Assembly (NCBI GenBank): GCA_002256435.1
Contig: NKJC01000001.1
Coordinates: 1,612,001 to 1,676,000 of the forward strand
Length of the DNA stretch: 64,000 bases
DNA from: Chitinophagaceae bacterium BSSC1
GTDB lineage: Bacteria > Bacteroidota > Bacteroidia > Chitinophagales > Chitinophagaceae
Direction of reading: 5' to 3'
The position numbers were made by a program, and so were the translations under genes. Shown in pieces: positions 53,851 through 62,321 of the stretch; position 1 is the stretch's first letter, and every line of letters begins with the position of its first letter. Under the pieces are notes generated by a model. The model did not search any database. It saw nothing but the letters and a program-made list of their open reading frames with translations, and was not told where the DNA came from.

Positions 53851-55176
53851 TCAGGACTTCCAAAAAATGCGATACTTAGTTGCCAGTGCCGCCAGTAAAG
53901 CTGTAGGTAGCACAATTAGCAATCCATGTAGAATTCCTTGAAAAGCTGTTTGATCAAGTCCGTCATACCAAGGGCCTAATCCACAAAGATCAATCAAAGG
54001 CAAAAGAAAAATTCCTGGTAGGGCATAAGCTAGTAAAGGATTCTGACCAACAGGTGCCAATAAATTCTTGAGTAGGTTAAATTGGTCAAAAGCAAATAGC
54101 AGAAAGAATGCCATACCACCTGTTACAAAAAAATAACTTAGTGTAGCATCGTCTTTTTTAATGCCACCTTCAAAAGCTTCAAAAAACAAACCACAGATGA
54201 GTAGGTAGCATGCCGCCCAAAGCAAGCGTTGGTCTAATAGATTTTGTTTGTTAAACCTGTTTTGCCAAATCAGTATGATTGCCATTGCTGCTAGACTGAT
54301 AAAAAGATTCATCATCAACCATCTATTATAGAGCGCAATAATATTCCAAACAACCAAGCTCAAACATAGCAACGCCATTCCTGTTTTTGAAATGGATCTA
54401 GTAGCACCCTGATTCCAATCAGATTTTTTTAGCAGCCATTCACCCGCATAAATGCCAGGTATAACCAAGAATAGGTATTTGAGAAAATTGAATTCTATGA
54501 GCCAGTCTGCAAAATAGGGTTCATAAATATATTGGTTCCAACTCTCGTCTAAGAACCTACCTGTAATCAAGCCAAAAAGGGGAACCAATAGCAATAAGCG
54601 ATACACATGATGTTCCCTGGTATAATGGTAAAGCGCAGCACCTATTAATCCCATATTGGCCAGCACTAATATTATTATATCGGATCTATGTAATTCAAAA
54701 TGTCCCTGATTGTCAAAAGGGGCAAAAAGCATTAAAATAAAAGCTAGTCCCATGCCAATCCATTGATACATGACTTTCTTGGTTCCCATAATTAGAAACA
54801 AACAAAGAAAACCAGTTAAAGCAATCAAGTAAGGTGCCAATGAGTCTAAATGAGAAAAATTATTGTATTTGCTGTGCTCAAAAAAGATGGCAAAAAACAC
54901 CAATAACACATATCGTTTCAACTGCTTTTTCCAATCCATTTCTTTTTGCATAGATAGCGGTATGGCCGCTCCCATGGCAAAAAGAAAGAGGGGAAATACC
55001 AAGTCTACCCAAGTAATGCCTGGCAGATTTTCTACCCACTCGTGTTTTGGTGGTGGAGATTGTGCGTGATACATATAAGCCGGCAAAACACCACCGTATG
55101 CAATGGACCCGCTAAATATCATGGTCACAATGGCATATCCTCTTATAGCGTCTAAGGCTTTATTTCTGCTATCCAT
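53851..55176 (-). CDS. DUF5009 / HGSNAT-like membrane acyltransferase
   Basis: A 441-residue integral membrane protein with about ten predicted helices, of the heparan-alpha-glucosaminide N-acetyltransferase-like (DUF5009) family. The N-terminal NKALDAIRGYAIVTMIFSGS carries the family's LDxxRG motif in the first helix, and WVDLVFPLFLFAMGAAIPLS is the second. The C-terminal part has the GQNPLLAYALPGIFLLPLID stretch. Such proteins transfer acetyl groups across a membrane to a sugar. Acylation of the exported glycan is a plausible role from context. It overlaps the FAD oxidoreductase gene by 25 bases, so the two are coupled. A mid-protein loop with PPPKHEW (about residues 40-46) may face the periplasm. 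Confidence 0.85.
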   Translation of the reverse strand: MDSRNKALDAIRGYAIVTMIFSGSIAYGGVLPAYMYHAQSPPPKHEWVENLPGITWVDLVFPLFLFAMGAAIPLSMQKEMDWKKQLKRYVLLVFFAIFFEHSKYNNFSHLDSLAPYLIALTGFLCLFLIMGTKKVMYQWIGMGLAFILMLFAPFDNQGHFELHRSDIIILVLANMGLIGAALYHYTREHHVYRLLLLVPLFGLITGRFLDESWNQYIYEPYFADWLIEFNFLKYLFLVIPGIYAGEWLLKKSDWNQGATRSISKTGMALLCLSLVVWNIIALYNRWLMMNLFISLAAMAIILIWQNRFNKQNLLDQRLLWAACYLLICGLFFEAFEGGIKKDDATLSYFFVTGGMAFFLLFAFDQFNLLKNLLAPVGQNPLLAYALPGIFLLPLIDLCGLGPWYDGLDQTAFQGILHGLLIVLPTALLAALATKYRIFWKS

Positions 55177-57011
55177 TTACCTTGGTGATTGATTGGAATT
55201 GAAAATAAGTTGCAATACCTGTCTAGCCATAATGCAACTGCTTTTCTATTCAACGGATTTTGAGTAGTAACTGTTGTTGGGGCTTCTGGAATATTTTTAA
55301 ATTGGGTACTTAGTTCTTGGTGTATAGCTTGTAATAATGTTTCATCTACATAAACTTGGTTGCTTAGGTTTAATTTAATCCTTGGCAGAAATGCCCCAAG
55401 GTCTTGTAATAAAGCTTTTGCCACACAAAGACTATCGGGCTGAAAATAGGTTTTATTGGCCCAACCTTCATTTTTGCCCACACCTTTTAAAACACCAGTA
55501 GCCCCTATTCTTTGAATGGCTGCAAAAGCAGGATCCAAAACCGCAACATCCATATAAGGCATCAAGAATACTTTGCGTTCTAAGAGCGCATCTTGTACCT
55601 TTCTCACCGCCACTTGTCTAGGTTCAAGATTTGATTGAATAGCAAGTGCAGCTAACGCACCAGCTGATTGACCCGTGAGTAAAACACAGGGTTGTAGTCT
55701 GGTACTTCCATTTGCTAAATTTGAAACGGAAATCCCTTTTTCACAAACCACTAGTCCATTGAGTTTTTCAGGAATCAATGCCCCTAGGGGGATATTAAAC
55801 GAGTAGATCCCAGGAAAATAAATTTTTGGTGCAGCTGGATTTTTACCATGATGATGATCCACTGGATAATCGCCCACGGCAATTCCTGTTCTGTACAATG
55901 CTTGATCCTGATCAAATGGATGGTGCATATGTGGTAGACTTAACCTGACTACTCCCTTTAATCTTCTTCCTTCTCTATGATAAGGCATGAGCGCCAAATG
56001 GTCCTTGCTAGGAAATTGCGTGGTATCTAATCCAATATGTTTAAAGCCAAGTGTGTTTTGCAAATAATACACAAATGCAAGGGTATGTTTTTTAGCAGGC
56101 AGATAAAATGCTTCGCGATCAATAGGTTTGATATTCACTCCGTCTATAAAATAATCATTACCATGTGCCGGCCAATTGAGCATATATTTTCCTTTGGGTA
56201 ATTTGCCATAGTCCAATACTTTTTGGGTATTGGCTTCATAGGGCTTACCAAATGGACATGGTGCTTCACTTGTACTGCAGTCAAATTCTTTTAAACTGTT
56301 CCAATCAAAACTTTCTTTTTTAATCAGGATTTTATCTGAAGCTTTGCTGCCATAATCTTGCAGCGTTGCAGCCCAAGTAAGGTCTTGGATAATACTATTG
56401 GTACCCGGTGCTTCTTTTTCACCACTGTATGCGGCTGATTCCATGCTTAGGTCAAAACCCGCACCAGCATTGGCATAGACATCACCAAGGTCTGTACCGT
56501 CTATAACTAGCTTGGCTTGAATGGTCCAATGTTTTTTTTGTGCATTGATAAATCTAACAGACTTGATTTTGCCATTTTGCACATAGGCGGAATCAAAATA
56601 CCAACCATATAGTACGGTCAGATTTTTTTCTTTTGAAGCCCATGCTTTGAAAATACTATCGGCAACATAGGGTTCAAACAATGTATTGCTAACCCATCCG
56701 GTATTCAATTGTTTGCGACCATAGTGTTGGTATAGTGCTTGTCTAAATTCTTCCCAAATACCGCTTGGCAATAAGTGGTTACCATCTGTAGCCGTAACAC
56801 CTGCAGCAGAGAGCATGCCTCCCAACCAGGCAGTTGATTCCACTAATATGGTAGGAACACCCATCCTAGCTGATTGAATGGCAGCTGCTGTACCACCGGT
56901 AGATCCACCAACCACCAGAATGCTGGTTGCAGTTGGTTGTGCAGCAATTTTTGTTAAACAGCAAATAGCCAATAAGATTGGCAGAAAAAATTGTTTCATG
57001 CAAGATGTCAT
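55152..57011 (-). CDS. Exported FAD-dependent oxidoreductase
   Basis: A 619-residue flavoprotein of the FAD-dependent oxidoreductase (xanthan-lyase-like) group. The dinucleotide motif ILVVGGSTGGTAAAIQSARM starts near residue 31, right after a signal peptide (FFLPILLAICCLTKIAAQ), so the protein is exported before folding or by a dedicated route. VIDGTDLGDVYANAGAGFDL, IAVGDYPVDHHHGKNPAAPK and NLANGSTRLQPCVLLTGQSA are further family stretches. The C-terminal ~150 residues are less conserved. The ATG at 57011 overlaps the ROK stop (TAATG); an internal ATG at 56999 gives a cleaner signal peptide. Its substrate is unknown, but a sugar or sugar-acid in the cluster is likely. The start overlap and the 25-base overlap with the next gene argue for one operon. 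Confidence 0.85.
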   Translation of the reverse strand: MTSCMKQFFLPILLAICCLTKIAAQPTATSILVVGGSTGGTAAAIQSARMGVPTILVESTAWLGGMLSAAGVTATDGNHLLPSGIWEEFRQALYQHYGRKQLNTGWVSNTLFEPYVADSIFKAWASKEKNLTVLYGWYFDSAYVQNGKIKSVRFINAQKKHWTIQAKLVIDGTDLGDVYANAGAGFDLSMESAAYSGEKEAPGTNSIIQDLTWAATLQDYGSKASDKILIKKESFDWNSLKEFDCSTSEAPCPFGKPYEANTQKVLDYGKLPKGKYMLNWPAHGNDYFIDGVNIKPIDREAFYLPAKKHTLAFVYYLQNTLGFKHIGLDTTQFPSKDHLALMPYHREGRRLKGVVRLSLPHMHHPFDQDQALYRTGIAVGDYPVDHHHGKNPAAPKIYFPGIYSFNIPLGALIPEKLNGLVVCEKGISVSNLANGSTRLQPCVLLTGQSAGALAALAIQSNLEPRQVAVRKVQDALLERKVFLMPYMDVAVLDPAFAAIQRIGATGVLKGVGKNEGWANKTYFQPDSLCVAKALLQDLGAFLPRIKLNLSNQVYVDETLLQAIHQELSTQFKNIPEAPTTVTTQNPLNRKAVALWLDRYCNLFSIPINHQGKWIAEIKP

Positions 57012-58225
57012 TATTGAAGAATGCTGTTTCTAACCAAGAGACAGGCACCCATGATCCCGGCAGACAATGCCAGTTTAGAAGTTTTTAAAGGAGTATCATT
57101 GTTCACCAAACTAGAACTGTATTTGTTCAGAGAACTTTTAATAGGCAGTCTCAAATAATCATTGGTGGTAGAAAGTAAACCACCCAAGATTACCAACTCG
57201 GGATTAAAAATATTGATCAGAGAGGCCATGGCTTTACCCAATTTTTCTCCAATCACTGCCATACATTCAATGGCCAGCATATCATCTTGGTTACAAGCTT
57301 GCACAATCTCTTCCAGACTAATCTGCTTTAGATCTTTTTTATTGTTGAGTAGAATACTTCCAAAACCAGCAGCTAGTTTTTCTTGCAAAAGACTTACTAG
57401 GGCTTCGCCCGATGCTTCTGTTTCTAAACAACCCTTCTTTCCGCAATGGCAAATGATTTCATTGTCAAAAAATGGAATATGGCCAAACTCACCAGAGAAA
57501 CCAGATTTGCCATAATAGATTTCTCCATTGATGATGATGCCCAATCCAACCCCATGGTCAATATTGATAAAGAGAATGTCTTTTTCTTGTTCCACCACTC
57601 CACAACAATATTCACCAAATGCCATGGCCCTAGAATCATTATCTATATATGTTGGGATTCCAGTCTCTTTTTCAATAATGGTACCTAATGGAAATTTTGT
57701 AAAGTGAAAAAAGTTATAGTTATAGCCTGTGTTATGATCAATCCTGCCAGTAAGATTAATGCCAATTCTTAAAATCTTAGGCATAGATACCCCCGAATGC
57801 TTGATAAAGTCTTTGATGATTTCTATTAAATTGTCAAGTGAAGTCTGGTTGTTTTGCAGCAAGAAGGGGATATTCTCCTTTACTTTCACCAATTTTTTTT
57901 TAAAGTCCATCAGTCCAATAGTAACATGGTTCTTGGTTACTTCAACTCCCATAAAAAAGCCAGCATCGGCCCCCAGGCCAAACATATTGGCCCTTCTACC
58001 ACCAGTACTGTCAATTTTCCCAATTTCCTTCATTAGACCCTCTTCAATTAATTCATTGACCGTGCTGGTGATTTTTGGAGTACTAATATTTAAAGTCTGC
58101 CCCAAATCAGCAATTGTAGCAGTTTCATGGACATCTAAGTAACGGATAATGCTTTTTTTAAGCAGCATATTCTTATAAGCTACCCCAGCCAAGGAAACTT
58201 CGTTGATATTTTTTAAAAAGCTCAT
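57011..58225 (-). CDS. ROK-family transcriptional regulator
   Basis: A 404-residue regulator with a winged helix-turn-helix N-terminus (SIIRYLDVHETATIADLGQT and LNISTPKITSTVNELIEEGL, residues about 25-66) and a sugar-kinase-like ROK domain. The domain includes ILFINIDHGVGLGIIINGEI, YYGKSGFSGEFGHIPFFDNE and the zinc motif CHCGKKGCLETEASGEAL, with the regulatory Cys-x-Cys-Gly-x-x-Gly-Cys pattern. Members of this group (NagC, Mlc, XylR) sense a sugar or sugar phosphate and control the adjacent operon. As the first gene of the - strand cluster and overlapping the FAD gene by one base, it probably controls this cluster. The effector sugar cannot be predicted. Confidence 0.92.
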   Translation of the reverse strand: MSFLKNINEVSLAGVAYKNMLLKKSIIRYLDVHETATIADLGQTLNISTPKITSTVNELIEEGLMKEIGKIDSTGGRRANMFGLGADAGFFMGVEVTKNHVTIGLMDFKKKLVKVKENIPFLLQNNQTSLDNLIEIIKDFIKHSGVSMPKILRIGINLTGRIDHNTGYNYNFFHFTKFPLGTIIEKETGIPTYIDNDSRAMAFGEYCCGVVEQEKDILFINIDHGVGLGIIINGEIYYGKSGFSGEFGHIPFFDNEIICHCGKKGCLETEASGEALVSLLQEKLAAGFGSILLNNKKDLKQISLEEIVQACNQDDMLAIECMAVIGEKLGKAMASLINIFNPELVILGGLLSTTNDYLRLPIKSSLNKYSSSLVNNDTPLKTSKLALSAGIMGACLLVRNSILQ

Positions 58226-58327
58226 AAACTCTTCAATTTCTTTTACAAATTAAGGCATTAGAGCTATATAAATATTAATTAGTTGTCTAAAATCCCAGTA
58301 TTCAAAAGCTGGTATAGCAGCAGGAAT

Positions 58328-58369
58328 TGTAGGAGCGATACTACATATTAACATAGGCTACTACAGTAG
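58328..58369. promoter_or_regulatory. Second TGTAG/CTACA half-site cluster
   Basis: TGTAG (58328-58332) and CTACA (58341-58345) are again eight bases apart, as at 45933-45950. They are followed by CTACTACAGTAG (58358-58369), a dyad CTAC-N4-GTAG. The site lies 103 bases upstream of the ROK gene (-) and about 130 and 480 bases upstream of the two + strand genes at 58477 and 58823. It shares TGTAGGA with the first site. Confidence 0.5.
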
Positions 58370-58476
58370 ATATCAAGTTTGCTTGATTGTCTAGGGAAGC
58401 GCGTTGCAGTTGCTTTGTACTGTTAAAAGCATGGCTTGAAACAGTAACAAAAATCGCAAACTAGCATCGTCAAATC

Positions 58477-58695
58477 ATGGCAAACTATCAGTACAGCAAC
58501 GGACAACAAAGAGCTCATAGCAACTTATTTCAATTTCTATTCGATTTTGTAAACCATAGTTTCAGCATCGCTAGTATGCCTTTGGAAAAACCGGTTCAGA
58601 CATACGGTCAATTACCAAGCTCACCGTATTTGAAAAAAATCAACCAGCTCGGATCTAACAAACAACAACAACTAATTACCATTCGTATCTCATAA
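58477..58695 (+). CDS. Small protein of unknown function
   Basis: An uncertain 72-residue ORF with ATG at 58477 and TAA at 58693-58695, reading MANYQYSNGQQRAHSNLFQF and ending QLITIRIS. It is rich in Gln, Asn and Ser with aromatic clusters and no signal peptide or membrane helix. It lies in an otherwise gene-free stretch between the ROK regulator and the LruC/DUF4114 gene, behind the TGTAG/CTACA cluster. No homolog is known to me. Its codon pattern resembles that of the neighbours, but 72 codons is short enough to occur by chance; I call it possible. Confidence 0.35.
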   Translation: MANYQYSNGQQRAHSNLFQFLFDFVNHSFSIASMPLEKPVQTYGQLPSSPYLKKINQLGSNKQQQLITIRIS

Positions 58696-58822
58696 TTGGA
58701 AAACTTTCCCACTATTGGAATTTTTTATAAAATATTGAAAATATTAATTAGCTGATTTTCAATGTTTTAGTCTTGTTTCTGTTTTTGGCATTAAAATCGT
58801 TCATCCCTAATAAATCAATTTT

Positions 58823-60937
58823 ATGCTTAACAAATTATCCCTATCGTTTGTCTTCATCCTGGCGCTGACAGTTATGTCTTGTCAAAAAGCTGCAGAAGTA
58901 CAATCTAACAACAACAACAATCCCGGTACACCTATTAACAAAGTAGCACCCGATGGATTCAATTACCAGACAACTAAAGCAGTTGCTGTTAATATTAGTG
59001 CGCAAACCAATACCAACAAACCAATTGCTGGTGTTCCAGTAAGTGTTTATAGTACCGTGAACGGTGCTATTGGGCAACTCTTGTTTAAAGGTATTACCAA
59101 TGCCCAAGGACAAATTATCACTAGAGCTACTTTACCTTCTTATATGGATACCGTAGTGGTAGATGCCAATTTTGTTGGTTTGATCCACAATGCATTGGTA
59201 ACTGTAAATGGCAATAGCCTGAATTGTATTTTAGGCGGGGCCGATGGTTACGGTGGTAATGTAGTTGGAACCCTTAGTGTTAATGAAAGCAAATCTGCTG
59301 CCATTGCCAACACCATTATCAGAGGAACCAACTCCGTAAATGGCACACATGTGTCTATGGATTTGAACGGAATTAAAACCGATACTAAATTTAGTTACCT
59401 AGGTGATTATGATAATAGTGGTAAACCCAAATATTTAACAAGTCCTGGTGATGAAATCTCTGTAGATATGTTGAATACCATCAACGTTTCTTTACCAGAA
59501 AGTTATAAAGTACCAAATCTTCACCCTGAGTATATTACAAAGGATGCTACCAGCAATATTGTAATCAAAGAAGACGCAGAAGTTTGGTTAACCTTTACTT
59601 ATGAAGGTGCTGGATATAGAAATGCTTTGGGTTTCTATACTTATGACAGCAAAACTCCTCCACAATCTGTAGCTGATATTTCAGAAATCAAATTTGTTTT
59701 CCCTAATGCTAGTTTAAAAGGCAGTGGTGGTAATTTAAATTCTGGAGATAAAGTAATGATTGGAACCTTTAAAGCTGGAACTACTATTGGATTGGTCTTG
59801 TTTCAAGACGCTTGGAATGGCAGAAATGTGTCAGTTGGTGCAACCGCATTATTCTCTAATGAAAATTTGAATCCTGAAAAAGATGAGAGCCTACGTAAGC
59901 ACAACGTCATGTTGAAGTACAAAGACACTTATATCATTGGATTTGAAGATATCACTAGAGATAGTTACTCATGTGATCAGGACTTTAATGACCTGATGAT
60001 TTATGCTACTTCAAATCCAATTACGGCCATTGATACAGATGGTGTTGAAGAAGCTGAGAAACCAGTTGATACAGATGGTGATGGTGTGATGGATGTATTT
60101 GATGCTTATCCTTCTGATAAAGAAAGAGCATATATCAATTATTATCCTTCTAAAGATACTTGGGGTACCCTAGCATTTGAAGATATGTTCCCAAGCTCTG
60201 GTGACTATGATATGAATGACTTGGTAATGTCTTATAGGTATACTATGATCTCTAATGCTCAGAATAATGTGGTAGAAATGAATGCAGAATATCAGCCATT
60301 AGCCAATGGTGCTGCATACCACAATGGATTTGGTGTTCAGTTTCCTTTTGCTCCTGACATGATTAAGTCTGCAACTGGTCAAAAAGTAAGCAGTGGATTA
60401 ATCAAATTAAATTCAAATGGAACAGAAGCTGGACAGTCAAAAGCGGTGATTTTTCCTTTTGATGATGTATCTGCTGTTTTATTTAATCCAGGTGGTGCCT
60501 ATTTTGCCAATACACGTATGGAATATGACAAAGTAACTACCGCTCCAATCTCTGTATTTATCAGCTTTGTAACACCTATTTCTACCAGCACTTTGGATAT
60601 TGCCAATAACAATCCATTCTTGGTAAGCAATCAACGTAGGCCTTATGAAGTACACTTACCCGGATTTGCGCCAACTAGTTTAGCTGATTTGAGTCTTCTT
60701 GGAACTGGTGAAGACAATTCTGATCCTAAGACTAATAGGTACTATGTAACTAAAGACAATCATCCATGGGCTTTGAATTTTGCTAGCGGCTTTGTTCATC
60801 CAATTGAGAACGCAGCTATCAATACGGCTTACTTACATTTCTTTGATTGGGCTCAGTCAGGTGGTACTAGCTACCGTGATTGGTACAGCAATACAGGCTC
60901 TGGATATAGAAATAATTCTAACCTATTTACCAAGTAA
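58823..60937 (+). CDS. LruC/DUF4114 domain lipoprotein
   Basis: A 704-residue lipoprotein: MLNKLSLSFVFILALTVMSC ends in the lipobox Cys at residue 20. An Asn-rich linker (QSNNNNNPGTP) follows, then a carboxypeptidase-regulatory-like beta domain (GVPVSVYSTVNGAIGQLLFK, about residues 73-125). A DUF4114 domain lies at about residues 250-395 (EVWLTFTYEGAGYRNALGFY, FVFPNASLKGSGGNLNSGDK, GFEDITRDSYSCDQDFNDLM). It closely resembles that of the gene at 46060. The C-terminal LruC domain starts with DTDGDGVMDVFDAYPSDKER, a calcium-binding-type thrombospondin-3-like loop, followed by LAFEDMFPSSGDYDMNDLVM. It should be on the cell surface or in the periplasm. No T9SS tail is present. A terminator follows at 60973. 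Confidence 0.86.
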   Translation: MLNKLSLSFVFILALTVMSCQKAAEVQSNNNNNPGTPINKVAPDGFNYQTTKAVAVNISAQTNTNKPIAGVPVSVYSTVNGAIGQLLFKGITNAQGQIITRATLPSYMDTVVVDANFVGLIHNALVTVNGNSLNCILGGADGYGGNVVGTLSVNESKSAAIANTIIRGTNSVNGTHVSMDLNGIKTDTKFSYLGDYDNSGKPKYLTSPGDEISVDMLNTINVSLPESYKVPNLHPEYITKDATSNIVIKEDAEVWLTFTYEGAGYRNALGFYTYDSKTPPQSVADISEIKFVFPNASLKGSGGNLNSGDKVMIGTFKAGTTIGLVLFQDAWNGRNVSVGATALFSNENLNPEKDESLRKHNVMLKYKDTYIIGFEDITRDSYSCDQDFNDLMIYATSNPITAIDTDGVEEAEKPVDTDGDGVMDVFDAYPSDKERAYINYYPSKDTWGTLAFEDMFPSSGDYDMNDLVMSYRYTMISNAQNNVVEMNAEYQPLANGAAYHNGFGVQFPFAPDMIKSATGQKVSSGLIKLNSNGTEAGQSKAVIFPFDDVSAVLFNPGGAYFANTRMEYDKVTTAPISVFISFVTPISTSTLDIANNNPFLVSNQRRPYEVHLPGFAPTSLADLSLLGTGEDNSDPKTNRYYVTKDNHPWALNFASGFVHPIENAAINTAYLHFFDWAQSGGTSYRDWYSNTGSGYRNNSNLFTK

Positions 60938-60972
60938 TTCCCACCCTTTTATAGCGTTGTTGATTTTTCAAG

Positions 60973-61001
60973 GAAGCCGCAGTAATGCGGCTTCTTTTTT
61001 T
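60973..61001. terminator. Intrinsic terminator between convergent genes
   Basis: GAAGCCGC and GCGGCTTC form a perfect 8-bp stem with an AGTAAT loop, followed by TTTTTTT on the + strand. It ends the LruC gene. It also lies at the end of the convergent phosphodiesterase gene, although the A-rich side on the - strand is weaker. Confidence 0.85.
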
Positions 61002-62259
61002 ATTTAAGAGAGGGTATTCTCCATTGGGTGTTCACGGAATTCATTTTTGTTCTCAGGATGATTTTGGCAAAACTCAAAGTAGGATCCTTTTTAAATGCAA
61101 ACCGTTCTTGACCAATGGCAATGCTGGCAACGGTTTGATACTGGTCTGCAAGCCCTTTTTTAAATTCATTGGTGCCAGACAGTAAAATTTCTACCCTGTC
61201 TTTCTTGGTATAAGATTTCCAGTGCAAGATCAAACTATCTCCTTGTTGCTCCACGCTTGGGTGAGAAATGGCAACAGGTCCTGTCATAGGTACCCCATCT
61301 AATTCTTCTTGGTTGATCTTGGGTAAATCTATTTTTTGAAAACGCGCCATAGTAGGTAATAGGTCTACAATGGCAGGGTTATTGGCTTGAAAATACGCGT
61401 TGGTGTTTTGCAAATTAGAAACCACCCAAGTAGTTCTTTCTCTCTCAGATTGACCGCCATGGTTTCTGCCTGTAGCAGCGTCTCTTCCATGATCTGTAGT
61501 AATGACTATTAACCAATCTTCCTTAAAATTTTTCTCCCTGTATTGAATGGCATCCCAGATTTTGCCCATCTCTTGGTCCAGATAGCCAATGGCTTTTTCC
61601 ATTTGTGGGCTATCACCAAATCTATGACCCATATCATCTGTATGTTCTAAATAAATCCAAGACAAATCTGGTGCAGTAGCCCTAATGCAACTATCGGCCT
61701 TGGCCACCACATAATCATCTATTAAGTGTGTGTAAAAAGCTTGTTTGTCATGCGGAAATTGAAGGGTATCTAATTCGTATCCGTCAAAAGCAAGGTCTAC
61801 TTTAAACCCGCCAGTAGCTTGCATGCCATCACCAACTAGTTTGGTTCTATTGTCTAACCAAGTAGAAAAGATGGCTATTGTTTTTTGCGGATACTGATTT
61901 TTCAAATACCGGAATATGGTCCAATAATGGTAATTGGGATCCTTGATATCATTGTCTACTACTTGGTGTTTATTGGCCCAAGTGCCCGTTAAAAGGTTAT
62001 TGTAACCTGGAGCAGAAATGGTTGGGGTTTGGTTATAACTACCCTTGATTCCTCCTACAAATGCGCGTTTGTAAAAACCTTGGGCAATAATTTTGTCTAT
62101 ATTGGGTTTGTTGGTTTTTTCTAATAGATCCGCTGGAATACCATCGGCAATGACAAAAACTACTTTAGGAGTTTTCATTTTAGAAACCTGTGCATCTAAG
62201 CTGCTAATTACCACTAGCAATGGAATCATTATCCAAATAAAGGAGTTAGGCTTTTTCAT
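61000..62259 (-). CDS. Exported ENPP-like alkaline phosphatase/phosphodiesterase
   Basis: A 419-residue exported enzyme of the type I phosphodiesterase/nucleotide pyrophosphatase branch of the alkaline phosphatase superfamily. The signal peptide ([18 protein letters not shown]) precedes [20 protein letters not shown] with the first metal Asp. [20 protein letters not shown] follows, whose Thr is the likely nucleophile. Metal ligands continue in [20 protein letters not shown] and in [20 protein letters not shown]. The last stretch ([20 protein letters not shown]) forms a beta-sandwich tail. It may act on nucleotides, phosphodiesters of lipids or sugar phosphates. It is convergent with the LruC gene and divergent from the propeller gene. 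Confidence 0.88.
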   Translation of the reverse strand: MKKPNSFIWIMIPLLVVISSLDAQVSKMKTPKVVFVIADGIPADLLEKTNKPNIDKIIAQGFYKRAFVGGIKGSYNQTPTISAPGYNNLLTGTWANKHQVVDNDIKDPNYHYWTIFRYLKNQYPQKTIAIFSTWLDNRTKLVGDGMQATGGFKVDLAFDGYELDTLQFPHDKQAFYTHLIDDYVVAKADSCIRATAPDLSWIYLEHTDDMGHRFGDSPQMEKAIGYLDQEMGKIWDAIQYREKNFKEDWLIVITTDHGRDAATGRNHGGQSERERTTWVVSNLQNTNAYFQANNPAIVDLLPTMARFQKIDLPKINQEELDGVPMTGPVAISHPSVEQQGDSLILHWKSYTKKDRVEILLSGTNEFKKGLADQYQTVASIAIGQERFAFKKDPTLSFAKIILRTKMNSVNTQWRIPSLK

Positions 62260-62303
62260 AAGGGAAAATTAATACTTAGCCCTGAAAGAAAAGTCTAATT
62301 TGG

Positions 62304-62316
62304 TTGATTCAATCAA
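62304..62316. promoter_or_regulatory. Perfect palindrome just before the propeller gene
   Basis: TTGATTCAATCAA is a 13-base perfect inverted repeat five bases upstream of the ATG at 62322. It could be an operator or an RNA hairpin affecting translation start; it may also be chance in AT-rich sequence. Confidence 0.3.
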
Positions 62317-62321
62317 ACATC

